A stretch of 64,000 nucleotides of DNA from Acinetobacter sp. WCHA45 (lineage in GTDB: Bacteria; Pseudomonadota; Gammaproteobacteria; Pseudomonadales; Moraxellaceae), in NCBI RefSeq assembly GCF_002165255.2, contig NZ_CP028561.1, forward strand, positions 1,116,001 to 1,180,000, in the 5' to 3' direction. The notes beneath the pieces are model-generated. The model had not been told where the DNA came from and did not search any database. It saw only the letters and a list, made by a program, of their open reading frames with translations. Below are positions 1 through 6,981 of this stretch, piece after piece; position 1 is the first letter of the stretch, and every line of letters begins with the position of its first letter. A program made the position numbers and the translations under genes.

Positions 1-249
1 ACACCACATCAAACCATTTCATTTCCCTAAATTTAAAATTTGTGCAAAGTCGCCCCTCTTGTCCTTTCCCCAATGCTGAGGAAAGGACGGTGGAGCAGCT
101 TTGCATGAAACACTTGACCATTGCACTACAGTTTCTCCCATGACCGAATATTCAACAGGTTTTTTTATTTCATCAATCTTGAGGTGAGGGAGCGGTGCAT
201 TCAATGGATTTGGGGAATCCGTAAATAAATGCAATAAAGGACAATCACC
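1..249. other. Leader region before the Gp3-like gene; hairpin and an open frame running off the window
   Basis: The plus-strand frame starting at base 3 is open from the window edge to a TGA at 141-143 (46 codons). It could be the tail of an upstream gene, but it is too short to recognise. A perfect 9-bp inverted repeat lies at 61-69 and 80-88 (GTCCTTTCC / GGAAAGGAC) with a 10-nt loop. It is not followed by a T-run, so it is a hairpin rather than a clear terminator. An AAGGAC ribosome binding site just before 250 belongs to the next gene. Confidence 0.4.
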
Positions 250-1161
250 ATGATTAAAGGTTTAGCAATTACCCCACCTGTGTTGGGGCGTATTAGTATT
301 GGCAAGATCGTTGAAAAGAATGGTAAGCGACTGCCTGAAAAGGATGACCAGTTCACCATTACTAGCCAGATCCAAAATAAAGATGGATGGGTAAAACACC
401 CATTAGACGAACAGCTTCGGGCAAAGGCACAAAATGGCAAACTCCGAACTATTCCAGTCCGTATGATCTTTAATGAACCTGAACTAAATCTGAGAGCAGA
501 ATATAGCTTGTTTGACCGACAGACTGGGCGACCAGTGTGTACAGGCAATGGTGAAACCTGCCAGCGACTCGGACAGAATGGCATTGAGCAGCATCCATGC
601 CCATCACCTGATTTATGCCCATTGGCACAAGGTGGATTGTGTAAACCCTATGGCAGGCTGTATGTCAATCTGGATGAATCTGATGAGTTTGGGACATTCA
701 TTTTTAGAACCACAGGTTTTAACAGTATTCGGACATTGGCGGCACGGCTGAGTTATTACCATGCGGCATCGGGTAATCTACTGTCATGCTTGCCTCTGCA
801 ATTGACCTTACGAGGCAAAAGCACCACACAAAGCTATCGTACCCCGATCTATTACGTGGACTTAACCCTACGTGAGGGTGTGAATTTACAGGATGCAATT
901 ATTTCAGCCAAGCAGATAGATGAACAAAGCAAGGCAGCAGGCTTTTATCAGGAGGCTTTGGATTTCGTGGCACGGCAGGGCTATGGCAATGCCAGTTTTG
1001 AGGTGGGTGGTGATGAGGGGCTGGATATTGTGGAGGAGTTTTATAGTGACCAACACAATGCTGTTGAGGTACAGTCTGATTCAGCTTCTGTTCATCAGGC
1101 GATGGATAATGCCGCAGATATCAAACAGGGACTTCGGCAAAGTGTAAGGGCTGTAAATTAG
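250..1161 (+). CDS. Gp3-like recombination directionality factor-type protein (often annotated 'hydrolase or metal-binding protein')
   Basis: This 303-residue protein resembles a family common in integrated elements and usually named 'hydrolase or metal-binding protein'. I relate that family to the phage L5/phiBT1 Gp3-like recombination directionality factors. The N-terminus is a conserved basic stretch (MIKGLAITPPVLGRISIGKI). A cysteine-rich patch at Cys97, 104, 117, 123 and 131 looks like a structural zinc site. An alpha/beta core around residues 135-215 follows, then a variable acidic tail. The start is supported by AAGGAC upstream. It is plausibly involved in excision or DNA replication/recombination of the element whose integrase lies at 11.4-12.7 kb. 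The family match is from memory of the motif pattern, so function is inferred. Confidence 0.6.
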   Translation: MIKGLAITPPVLGRISIGKIVEKNGKRLPEKDDQFTITSQIQNKDGWVKHPLDEQLRAKAQNGKLRTIPVRMIFNEPELNLRAEYSLFDRQTGRPVCTGNGETCQRLGQNGIEQHPCPSPDLCPLAQGGLCKPYGRLYVNLDESDEFGTFIFRTTGFNSIRTLAARLSYYHAASGNLLSCLPLQLTLRGKSTTQSYRTPIYYVDLTLREGVNLQDAIISAKQIDEQSKAAGFYQEALDFVARQGYGNASFEVGGDEGLDIVEEFYSDQHNAVEVQSDSASVHQAMDNAADIKQGLRQSVRAVN

Positions 1162-1281
1162 CTCAAGGTAAAGCTATTACAGGAAAAGAGCGATTGGCTG
1201 GAATTGAATATTGTATAAGGGGAGGAGAAATAAAGGGGGGAACTTCTTTTATGGTTAGTAGACTTTTAAAATTTTAATGTT

Positions 1282-1313
1282 AGATATGCTATTTTATTTT
1301 AAATAGCATATCT
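1282..1313. repeat. Perfect AT-rich hairpin between convergent genes
   Basis: AGATATGCTATTT at 1282-1294 pairs perfectly with AAATAGCATATCT at 1301-1313 across a 6-nt loop. It sits between the end of the Gp3-like gene and the convergent HEPN gene, so a weak bidirectional terminator is the simplest reading. There is no GC-rich stem or clean T-run. A protein-binding palindrome is possible. Confidence 0.45.
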
Positions 1314-1396
1314 AGGGCTATAATTTTAGAGGAAACTATGCTTTTATTTTAATTTTGAGATAAGGATTTATCATTAAATAGATTAGAATCTTTTTA

Positions 1397-2152
1397 TTAA
1401 CGTAGTAGAAATTTGGAATCTAATAAGTTAGTTCTTAATACTTCTTTTTCGTACTCCATAATTAGTGCATGTACTTTCGTACGAAACTCATTAATAAAAG
1501 GAAAGGAAAGAATTACAAAATCCTTACTATTGACATCAATATGTGGATATTTTGCTTTAAACTTTTCATCGACCTTACCATCAGAGTGAACTAAGAAGTG
1601 TCTAATTTCTAAATATGGTAAGGCATCTTTAATAATTTGATCAGAGATATTTAGATTAAGTTTAGATGCAATTTTTCTTAATAAAGAAATTGTACTTTGT
1701 TCTCTTTCTAAGCTTTGAAATATTAAGTTTGATATATGTTCACATACTTTTTCCCAAGACCCTTGTTTTAATATATCTCCTATAGGGACAGTAATTCCAC
1801 CATCTTTATTATTGTTTTTTGCAGCTATACGGCCACTATCAAAATTTGATGCAGAGGCATCTCGTAATATAGTTCTTAAGTAGTGGGTTAACTCTTCATA
1901 AATATCTTTTACATAAGCAGAGTAGATTGTTGCTTTGAAATGGTTGGTGACTAGTCTTCTGCTTGTAGGTCTATTTTGACGCCTAGCTAAGCTAATATGC
2001 TTATTAGGGTTTAGATCCTTAAAAATATATGGAGAATCTTTATGGGAAAGAATTTTTCTATGCACATTGTTAAAAACAATATCCATAAAATCTAAATCAT
2101 CATTAAAATAATCCAACTTAGATTTAAAAGATCCATAAGCTTTAGTTTTCAA
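1397..2152 (-). CDS. HEPN-like protein, possible RNase toxin/effector
   Basis: The protein has 251 residues and is mostly helical in appearance. The key signature is RHFLVH at residues 184-189, an R-x4-H motif in a helix followed by SDGK. That is the catalytic pattern of HEPN ribonucleases in toxin-antitoxin, abortive-infection and CRISPR effectors; the context resembles RiboL-PSP/MAE-type HEPN domains. A basic segment (residues 53-72, with several Arg and Lys) precedes the helical core. The start is TTG at 2152, chosen because AGGGG lies 6-7 nt upstream and no ATG fits. It is the last gene of a three-gene minus-strand set, 56 nt after the nuclease-like gene. No database family could be checked. 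The HEPN call rests on the motif and its setting. Confidence 0.55.
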   Translation of the reverse strand: MKTKAYGSFKSKLDYFNDDLDFMDIVFNNVHRKILSHKDSPYIFKDLNPNKHISLARRQNRPTSRRLVTNHFKATIYSAYVKDIYEELTHYLRTILRDASASNFDSGRIAAKNNNKDGGITVPIGDILKQGSWEKVCEHISNLIFQSLEREQSTISLLRKIASKLNLNISDQIIKDALPYLEIRHFLVHSDGKVDEKFKAKYPHIDVNSKDFVILSFPFINEFRTKVHALIMEYEKEVLRTNLLDSKFLLR

Positions 2153-2208
2153 AATATACCCCTAATTCTATGTTTCATTTAATGCCCATTATTTTTAATG
2201 GTTTTACT

Positions 2209-2676
2209 TTACTCATCTTCATCATATTCAGGTAATGAAGCATAAGATTGACTTATTTTTTTTAGATCTTCAAATGAGAAAGTACGGATAGGTTTTTTAC
2301 TACTTTCTTGAGCTTCTAAAATCACATCTCCCGCTGGTTTAGAGATAGTTTTATAAACTAACCAATGTTCGCCAGACTTAGGATTTTTTTTAATATCATC
2401 AAGGAATTTTTCTGCATCATCTTTATCTGCTTTTTTATTTTTTACATCCACTCTTATTTCAATCATCGAAGATGAACAGCAAATATTAGATGTACCATTA
2501 TCTCGTACATCTTCAAATTTTTCACCTAAATTTGAAGGAGCATATAGATATAAATCTCCTCCTCCATCAGCAGTATTGGTAGTCGTAAATCTTGTAAAAT
2601 CTAAACGCCTCTCTTTTAAAGCTATTTCAGCAACAGTTATTGTAAAGCGCATTTCCCCCTTTTTTCCTTTTGACAT
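2209..2676 (-). CDS. Mrr-like PD-(D/E)XK nuclease-fold protein
   Basis: This 155-residue protein keeps the order of a restriction-endonuclease-like core. Glu8 lies in the first helix, then comes DGGGDLYLY with Asp41 (residues 37-45), then a beta strand ending in RVDVKNKK with Asp77 and Lys79. A helix-strand unit (FLDDIKK, HWLVYKT) follows. The G-G-D ... D-x-K spacing matches Mrr/PD-(D/E)XK enzymes that cut DNA. It is short for a stand-alone restriction enzyme and has no separate DNA-recognition domain, so a partner may supply specificity. Its start is 2 nt after the stop of the preceding gene, indicating translational coupling. It may be a nuclease effector of a defence cassette, or a catalytic-fold binding protein. 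The substrate is unknown. Confidence 0.6.
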   Translation of the reverse strand: MSKGKKGEMRFTITVAEIALKERRLDFTRFTTTNTADGGGDLYLYAPSNLGEKFEDVRDNGTSNICCSSSMIEIRVDVKNKKADKDDAEKFLDDIKKNPKSGEHWLVYKTISKPAGDVILEAQESSKKPIRTFSFEDLKKISQSYASLPEYDEDE

Positions 2677-2678
2677 AT

Positions 2679-3068
2679 TTACATGCTCACTTTAATTTTA
2701 ACTAATTCATTGTTATATAGTTCTTTTAATTCAATTAATTCCTTAATATTTAACAAAATATGTAAATCTGACATTATTTTTTCATAATTGGTTGATAAAC
2801 TTTGTTTATCTATATCCAATAATTCTAAAATTCTTCCTTTAAGGAATTTTTTTATTTTTTTTAAATCACCTTCTAAAAAATTAAACTCTGTTTCACAATC
2901 ATCATCATCACTTTCAGGGATCAAAGTAGAGATTAAATTAAACGTATTCTTTAAATCATCTAGTAAAGTTTGATTGATATCTGCACGTAATAAAGTTTTG
3001 CTATTTTGCTCATTGATCTTATTTTGCTCATTGGGCGTAAATTCTATTAAACTTAAAAAAGAAGACAA
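2679..3068 (-). CDS. Small acidic helical protein, first gene of the HEPN/nuclease trio
   Basis: I do not recognise this protein. About 129 residues are predicted, mostly helical and acidic, with a run of aspartates (ESDDDDCETEF) and a Leu/Ile-rich C-terminal half likely to form a coiled coil. The frame has no ATG near its beginning. It could start at TTG 3086 (135 residues), but GGAG lies 8 nt before a TTG at 3068, so I prefer that start. An in-frame TGA lies further upstream. Its stop is 2 nt from the start of the nuclease-like gene, so the two are probably co-translated. An acidic small protein leading a HEPN/nuclease operon could be an antitoxin or a sensor; this is inference only. Confidence 0.5.
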   Translation of the reverse strand: MSSFLSLIEFTPNEQNKINEQNSKTLLRADINQTLLDDLKNTFNLISTLIPESDDDDCETEFNFLEGDLKKIKKFLKGRILELLDIDKQSLSTNYEKIMSDLHILLNIKELIELKELYNNELVKIKVSM

Positions 3069-3185
3069 CTTTTTATCTCCAAGCAAATGAGAAATTATAT
3101 CTCATAGAGTAGCCTAGTTACAGCTATAAGTAATTTAAAATTAATAATATAGCTTGAGTGAGACAGTTGAAGATAGCTAGTCATT

Positions 3186-3469
3186 TCAATTGATTGTATT
3201 TTTATCAAATCCCTGTTGAGAGGTATAGGTCACTTTGTAATCAATTTTGATATTTTCACTAATTTCAGTCATTGCCTGTTGTTTGTTGCTAATAAGACTC
3301 TGACGAACCAGTCTGGTTTCGGCAATGGTAAATTTAAGTTGAATATCATTAAATCTTATTGTGGTATCAGCAAAACAGCCTTTAATCTGATAGCCCATTT
3401 TGCATAATTGACCTCATTACATCCTGCCAACATCACTGCGGACAGAACCTATAGAGGGTAAGGCTTCAT
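3186..3469 (-). pseudogene. Small lipoprotein pseudogene
   Basis: Reading the minus strand from ATG 3469, preceded by AGGA, gives MKPYPL, then an in-frame TAG at 3449-3451, then VLSAVMLAGC, a good lipoprotein signal with an LAGC lipobox. After NEVNYAK the frame is lost. Adding one A to the AAAA run near 3399 would join it to the open frame MGYQIKGCF... that ends at 3186. The gene thus carries a nonsense codon and a one-base frameshift. The C-terminal part (about 70 residues) is intact. It lies downstream of the exported-protein cluster at 3633-4783 on the same strand and may once have belonged to it. Confidence 0.6.
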
Positions 3470-3632
3470 GTATTATCCTATTAATGCTGTCAGGAGCTTT
3501 TTTATGGTGGCGCATGGTTGTTCTGATGATAATTGTTATAGGTATTATTTCCTATTGATCATGACAGGTGATTGATTCTGCTTACCTTAATGATGATCAG
3601 ATAGGAAATATCTGGTTACTCTTTATCAGTAG

Positions 3633-4136
3633 TTAGTTACAGCCCTGATTGTATTCGCCATCTTCATAGGTGAATGTAATACTGTAGACAGGATCGGTTT
3701 TACCCTCGGCTTCAAAGATGGCGTTATATTCACCCTCTGCTCCAATCCGAGTCGAGAAAGTATATTGGTCTGCATAGCGCAGTTCCTGAATATCAGTACA
3801 GCCACGTTTAAGCTTTGCTTTCACATTATTAAAGGTGTCTTTTTTGAGTTGAATGCTTTTGTCATTAACGACAGCAACCAAACTTGATGTATTACCTGTG
3901 GTCATGGCACTCAGTTTTTGCAAACCATACTGGTTATAAGCTGCATAAACTTGGGTACTGCCAAGTTTCCATTCATTATATCCCTTGCCATTGGAAGAGG
4001 GTTTACCCAGCTTTTGGGTTAAAGTGCTACGTGTATCTTCCATCGTAACTTTTTTACCATTGATGAGCATGTGGTCAATGGCAAAGGCAGAGCTTGTGGA
4101 AGTGGTGAGTAACGCAGCGATAATGAGTTTTTTCAT
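3633..4136 (-). CDS. Secreted periplasmic hypothetical protein
   Basis: This is a 167-residue protein. It starts at MKKLIIAALLTTSTSSAFA, a classical Sec signal peptide with a likely cleavage after AFA. The mature part has a beta-rich look, with repeated Tyr and Gly, and two cysteines (RGCTD and the C-terminal GCN) that could form a disulfide. The longer frame extending upstream to 4370 is not real; it reads antisense-like through the neighbouring membrane gene. It is the last of four tightly spaced minus-strand genes for small envelope proteins, 29 nt after the membrane protein. I do not recognise a family. The residues around NGKKVTMEDTRSTLTQKLGKP resemble SmpA/BamE-like small envelope domains, but only loosely. 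Confidence 0.7.
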   Translation of the reverse strand: MKKLIIAALLTTSTSSAFAIDHMLINGKKVTMEDTRSTLTQKLGKPSSNGKGYNEWKLGSTQVYAAYNQYGLQKLSAMTTGNTSSLVAVVNDKSIQLKKDTFNNVKAKLKRGCTDIQELRYADQYTFSTRIGAEGEYNAIFEAEGKTDPVYSITFTYEDGEYNQGCN

Positions 4137-4165
4137 GAGTCTTTCCTTGAATATAAATGGTTGAA

Positions 4166-4390
4166 TTATTTGGAACGCAATACCAGTGTGCCAATAATGA
4201 TGAGGATTAGAACGCCACCAATAAACTTGCCTACAGATGGGAACATGACCGCAGGCCAGACGATCCCCCGACCAATGTGATAAGCGAATGATTTGTAGCT
4301 GTATTGACCCCAGAAGTTCTGGTAAACCGTAAAAAAGAATCCAATAATAAAATAGCCACCGATTACCCATGCCTTAATGTTTTCTTTCAT
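4166..4390 (-). CDS. Small two-helix membrane protein
   Basis: This 74-residue protein has two hydrophobic segments, about residues 8-24 (WVIGGYFIIGFFFTVY) and 55-71 (KFIGGVLILIIIGTLVL), joined by an aromatic-rich loop. It ends in RSK. It starts 3 nt after the stop of the 42-residue gene, so the two are almost certainly co-translated. There is no recognisable family. Its place between a lipoprotein and a secreted protein suggests a role in the envelope, such as surface modification or exclusion by the integrated element. Confidence 0.65.
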   Translation of the reverse strand: MKENIKAWVIGGYFIIGFFFTVYQNFWGQYSYKSFAYHIGRGIVWPAVMFPSVGKFIGGVLILIIIGTLVLRSK

Positions 4391-4393
4391 TGT

Positions 4394-4522
4394 TTATTTT
4401 CCCCCAGTTGCAAAGTTCACCAGTAACATGAACAGCCCAAGCAAAATCATGAATCCAATAAAGGGTAAGCCCAGAAACGCAATAGCAATGATGACAACGA
4501 TGATTCCTGCAATTGCTCGCAT
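4394..4522 (-). CDS. 42-residue single-pass membrane peptide
   Basis: The gene is shorter than most gene finders report. AGGAG lies a few bases before the ATG at 4522. The product is almost wholly hydrophobic: MRAIAGIIVVIIAIAFLGLP, then FIGFMILLGLFMLLVNF, ending GGK. It sits 3 nt after the lipoprotein gene and 3 nt before the 74-residue membrane gene. The tight spacing and the good ribosome binding site make it a real gene. It forms one or two short membrane helices. Function is unknown. Confidence 0.6.
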   Translation of the reverse strand: MRAIAGIIVVIIAIAFLGLPFIGFMILLGLFMLLVNFATGGK

Positions 4523-4525
4523 GGC

Positions 4526-4783
4526 TTACTCCTGCATACATTGCATGCCATACCGTACAATTTCATCCTGAAATTCGGCTGTTTGACTAATGATGTAAAA
4601 TTTTTCCTCCAGTCGATCTGCGCCATATTGTTTTTCAATTTTTTCATAGACACATTCACAGGTAGAGCTATCAGCACCACCCATTTTGCAGCCCTTAACG
4701 AACTCACGTTCAGATTTGCTGGCACAGCCTGATACCGCCCCAGTAAGGAATAGGATAGATAGGATTGTTAAATAAGTTTTCAT
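4526..4783 (-). CDS. Small cysteine-rich lipoprotein
   Basis: An 85-residue product starts at ATG 4783 (MKTYLTILSILFLTGAVSGC). The lipobox AVSGC predicts lipidation about 20 residues in. The mature part contains KGCKMGGADSSTCECVYEKI, with a C-x10-C-x-C pattern, and a further Cys near the C-terminus (MQCMQE), so disulfides are likely. A longer start at 4798 adds five residues and is less likely. It is the first gene of the four-gene minus-strand envelope cluster, and the next gene begins 3 nt later. It resembles small lipoproteins of uncharacterised families in Acinetobacter. No function is assigned. Confidence 0.7.
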   Translation of the reverse strand: MKTYLTILSILFLTGAVSGCASKSEREFVKGCKMGGADSSTCECVYEKIEKQYGADRLEEKFYIISQTAEFQDEIVRYGMQCMQE

Positions 4784-5043
4784 GATGACCCCCGTCATTT
4801 AATTTTTTGAAATCATTATTGTTGTTATATTCAGCGTGAGCTAAGCCATAGAAAAACAGGCAAAAGCAACCTTTGATACACTGAGGTATCCTAAAAATAT
4901 TCAGGCTGAATAGTTCAACAATTAAGTCGATGGAAATGGCTAAATCGAAATGAAATGTTTTGGGGGAAAGAGCGGGTATGATAGAAATTGAGTCATGGTG
5001 ACTACTCCTTTTGTATTTTAAAAAGAGCCTTACCAAATTACTG

Positions 5044-5223
5044 TCAAATAATGGTGGCAAGACTAGAAGGGTTGACAGACTGATACAAAAGGAAATCAGC
5101 GCACGCAAGCGTGCCCCTCCTAGCCTCACCATAAAGGTGTGACTTAGGAGAACGCACAAAACCATAATTGCGTTGTTGTGCGGCCTTTTGTAACGGTCTG
5201 TCAAAACCGACTGACCATGAGGG
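5044..5223 (-). other. Ash/Icd-like short open frame
   Basis: One minus-strand frame, open from 5223 to the TGA at 5044-5046, reads ...RNYGFVRSPKSHLYGEARRG and then TLACADFLLYQSVNPSSLATII. This string recurs in P4-like and other phage-derived islands and is usually annotated as an Ash-family or Icd-like (cell division inhibitor-like) protein. There is no ATG in this frame; a GTG at 5155-5157 would give about 37 residues. The overlapping alternative frame (4710-5204) is longer but runs into the lipoprotein gene. The sequence coincides with a strongly structured element, so conservation may reflect the RNA or DNA rather than a protein. Confidence 0.35.
5072..5204. other. Large stem-closed structured element (candidate RNA or DNA structure)
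   Basis: The 21-bp arms at 5072-5092 (TTGACAGACTGATACAAAAGG) and 5184-5204 are inverted repeats with 19 of 21 positions matching. Two further hairpins lie inside. One is GCACGC 5101-5106 / GCGTGC 5109-5114. The other is CTCCTA 5117-5122 with CACC 5127-5130, pairing with GGTG 5136-5139 and TAGGAG 5145-5150. The nested arrangement is a closing stem with internal stem-loops and looks like a folded RNA or a recombination/replication site. It overlaps the Ash-like frame. Confidence 0.55.
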
Positions 5224-5542
5224 TCAGCAAGGGAATGATAGTTTTTTTAGATAAATAAATCAATCAGTAAACATGCCAAGCATTGAAGAAGTGTTAATGA
5301 GAAAGATACACTTAGGTTTTAAGTAATAGGATTTACTTGAACTAAATTGAAAATATTATTCCAGATAATTTTAATATCTAAACAAGACTATCAGCTAAGA
5401 AAAGTAAATATTGAAGTTAGAGTAGGGGCTGAGAATCAAGATCTATTGATAATTCTAAAAACTATATACATAACACATCGCATAAGTTTTCATATAAGAT
5501 ATTAATGATATCTTAAAATGATTTCATGGGAGTAAAATAAAT
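5205..5542. other. AT-rich non-coding stretch
   Basis: No convincing gene is seen in these 338 bases. The right end holds GGGAG a few bases before the ATG at 5543, the ribosome binding site of the membrane protein gene. The rest is AT-rich and probably contains promoters for both the Ash-like element (minus) and the membrane protein (plus). I could not pick out a convincing -35/-10 pair. Confidence 0.4.
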
Positions 5543-6187
5543 ATGGAAATAACACACGTCATTGCAATTATTGGTTCTATTGTGGGGGTTTTTGGGGTTT
5601 TTTTTAAGCGTGAAGAAATTCTTTCTTTAAGAGGTAAAGACTTTACTGCTCGTCTTGATTCGACAGTTCGGTTTTTTAAAGATTTCTATACCAGCACAGA
5701 TGAAAGAAAACTTGTACTTGATCGTGCTGCACAAGAACTTGTTAGACAGGATTTTGTTAATTTCAGATTTGTTCAGTATCTTATTAAACTAGATGAGCAA
5801 TATTTAATTAATTTTGATGAAATATTAAATCATTATCGTCGGGGTAGAGAATTTATAAAATATGATTCTCTTAATAAAGAAACAGATGTTAATAATTTTG
5901 TTTTAAATACCCCCAAGAATAGAGCTGTAAAGACACAAGTAATATTATATAATGTATTTTACTTTGTTTTTGCATTTATAGGTCTTGCCCCTTTTTTATT
6001 CTCATCATGGTTTAATAATTTTTTATCTAGTAAAGGTACTCCATTTATATTTATAATATTCACGATATTTTTTGTTGTTGTAGTATTTGGTATCGCTCTA
6101 GGATCTTTATTACAAGCAAACAGTCTACAACACGCAGATGACTTTATAAGTAAATTACAAGAGGCTGAACGTAATAGAAATACCTAA
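5543..6187 (+). CDS. Membrane protein with a soluble middle domain, unknown function
   Basis: This 214-residue protein has an N-terminal hydrophobic helix (about residues 5-21, VIAIIGSIVGVFGVFF) and a charged helical middle region (25-130). Two strong membrane segments follow at about 133-154 and 166-189, then a short charged tail. The start is supported by GGGAG. It is encoded alone between the Ash-like element and DarTG. I do not recognise the family. Small membrane proteins with an internal soluble domain are common in phage-derived islands and in effector modules, but nothing here shows which applies. Confidence 0.65.
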   Translation: MEITHVIAIIGSIVGVFGVFFKREEILSLRGKDFTARLDSTVRFFKDFYTSTDERKLVLDRAAQELVRQDFVNFRFVQYLIKLDEQYLINFDEILNHYRRGREFIKYDSLNKETDVNNFVLNTPKNRAVKTQVILYNVFYFVFAFIGLAPFLFSSWFNNFLSSKGTPFIFIIFTIFFVVVVFGIALGSLLQANSLQHADDFISKLQEAERNRNT

Positions 6188-6215
6188 AATTCTTTTTATA
6201 TAAGTACTTACAGGT

Positions 6216-6235
6216 GATGTGGGTAGATGTGGGTA
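6216..6235 (+). repeat. Tandem GATGTGGGTA repeat
   Basis: GATGTGGGTA occurs twice head to tail (6216-6225 and 6226-6235), followed by GATTG. The ATGTGGG core recurs on the minus strand just upstream of the integrase (two copies in 12718-12737) and again near 12941-12947. It may be a binding or recombination signal, or coincidence. Confidence 0.35.
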
Positions 6236-6321
6236 GATTGTACGTTTTATGAAGAAGTTTTAGGGAAATTTTCGTTTTGAGTTTATGATAAGTTACTAAG
6301 ATATTTAAATTTTATACCAAT

Positions 6322-6981
6322 ATGACAGAACGTGAGTATAGCGAATCTCTCAATCCACAAAAAGCATTGATCTGGAGAATTGTACATCTGGATAATATTG
6401 CTTGGGTTTTGGAACATGGCTTGCACTGTGGCAATAGCCTTACGGCTTCCCCAAATTGGGTACATATTGGTAATACCGAATTAATTGATAAAAGAGCAAA
6501 TCATCCTGTACCAGTTGGACAGGGTGGATACCTGAATGATTATGTACCTTTTTATTTTACGCCATTTTCTCCCATGCTTTTGAACATCACAACAGGGCGA
6601 GGTGGTGTCCGACAGCGTTCTAATGATGAGATTGTCATTCTCGTATCAAGTCTGCATCGTTTACAGGAATTGAATATGCCGTTTGTATTCACAGATGGTC
6701 ATGCCTATTATCAATGGTCAAATTTCTATACGGATTTAGCTGATTTAGATAAGATTGATTGGCAGATTTTACAGAAAAAAGATTTCAGTCGGGATGTGGA
6801 TGATCCCGCAAAGTTTGAACGTTATCAGGCAGAGGCACTTGTACATCAACATTGTCCGATTGAAGCCCTGCTCGGTATGATATGTTACAATGAGAAAATT
6901 AAATCTTTGCTAGAGCAACAATTGCAGCAAGCAAATATTGAAATGCCTGTTTATGTAAGGTCAGGAGTATATTTTAAATGA
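6322..6981 (+). CDS. darT: DarT-type ssDNA ADP-ribosyltransferase toxin
   Basis: This 219-residue protein belongs to the DUF4433/DarT family, which uses NAD+ to ADP-ribosylate thymidine in single-stranded DNA and blocks replication. Family features visible are the N-terminal WRIVHLDNI segment with the NAD-binding His (about residue 22), [13 protein letters not shown] (75-87), and an EALVHQHCP segment (about 172-180) carrying the expected catalytic Glu. The length is normal for DarT. The gene overlaps darG by 4 nt (ATGA), the usual toxin-first coupling. DarTG acts as a toxin-antitoxin and anti-phage system that poisons phage DNA. No obvious Shine-Dalgarno precedes the ATG, so toxin translation may be weak. 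Confidence 0.92.
   Translation: MTEREYSESLNPQKALIWRIVHLDNIAWVLEHGLHCGNSLTASPNWVHIGNTELIDKRANHPVPVGQGGYLNDYVPFYFTPFSPMLLNITTGRGGVRQRSNDEIVILVSSLHRLQELNMPFVFTDGHAYYQWSNFYTDLADLDKIDWQILQKKDFSRDVDDPAKFERYQAEALVHQHCPIEALLGMICYNEKIKSLLEQQLQQANIEMPVYVRSGVYFK

Noticed and set aside
19..234. 71-residue minus-strand frame at the window start
   Set aside because: No recognisable domain and no clear ribosome binding site. It spans a hairpin, so it is unlikely to be a gene.
3216..3407. Plus-strand 63-residue frame
   Set aside because: Antisense to the lipoprotein pseudogene, whose minus-strand reading has a ribosome binding site and a lipobox.
4710..5204. 164-residue minus-strand frame beginning MTDRYKRPHNN
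   Set aside because: It overlaps the well-supported lipoprotein start and runs through the stem-loop element. The frame next to it carries the recognisable Ash-like string, so this longer frame is probably a by-product of the structure.
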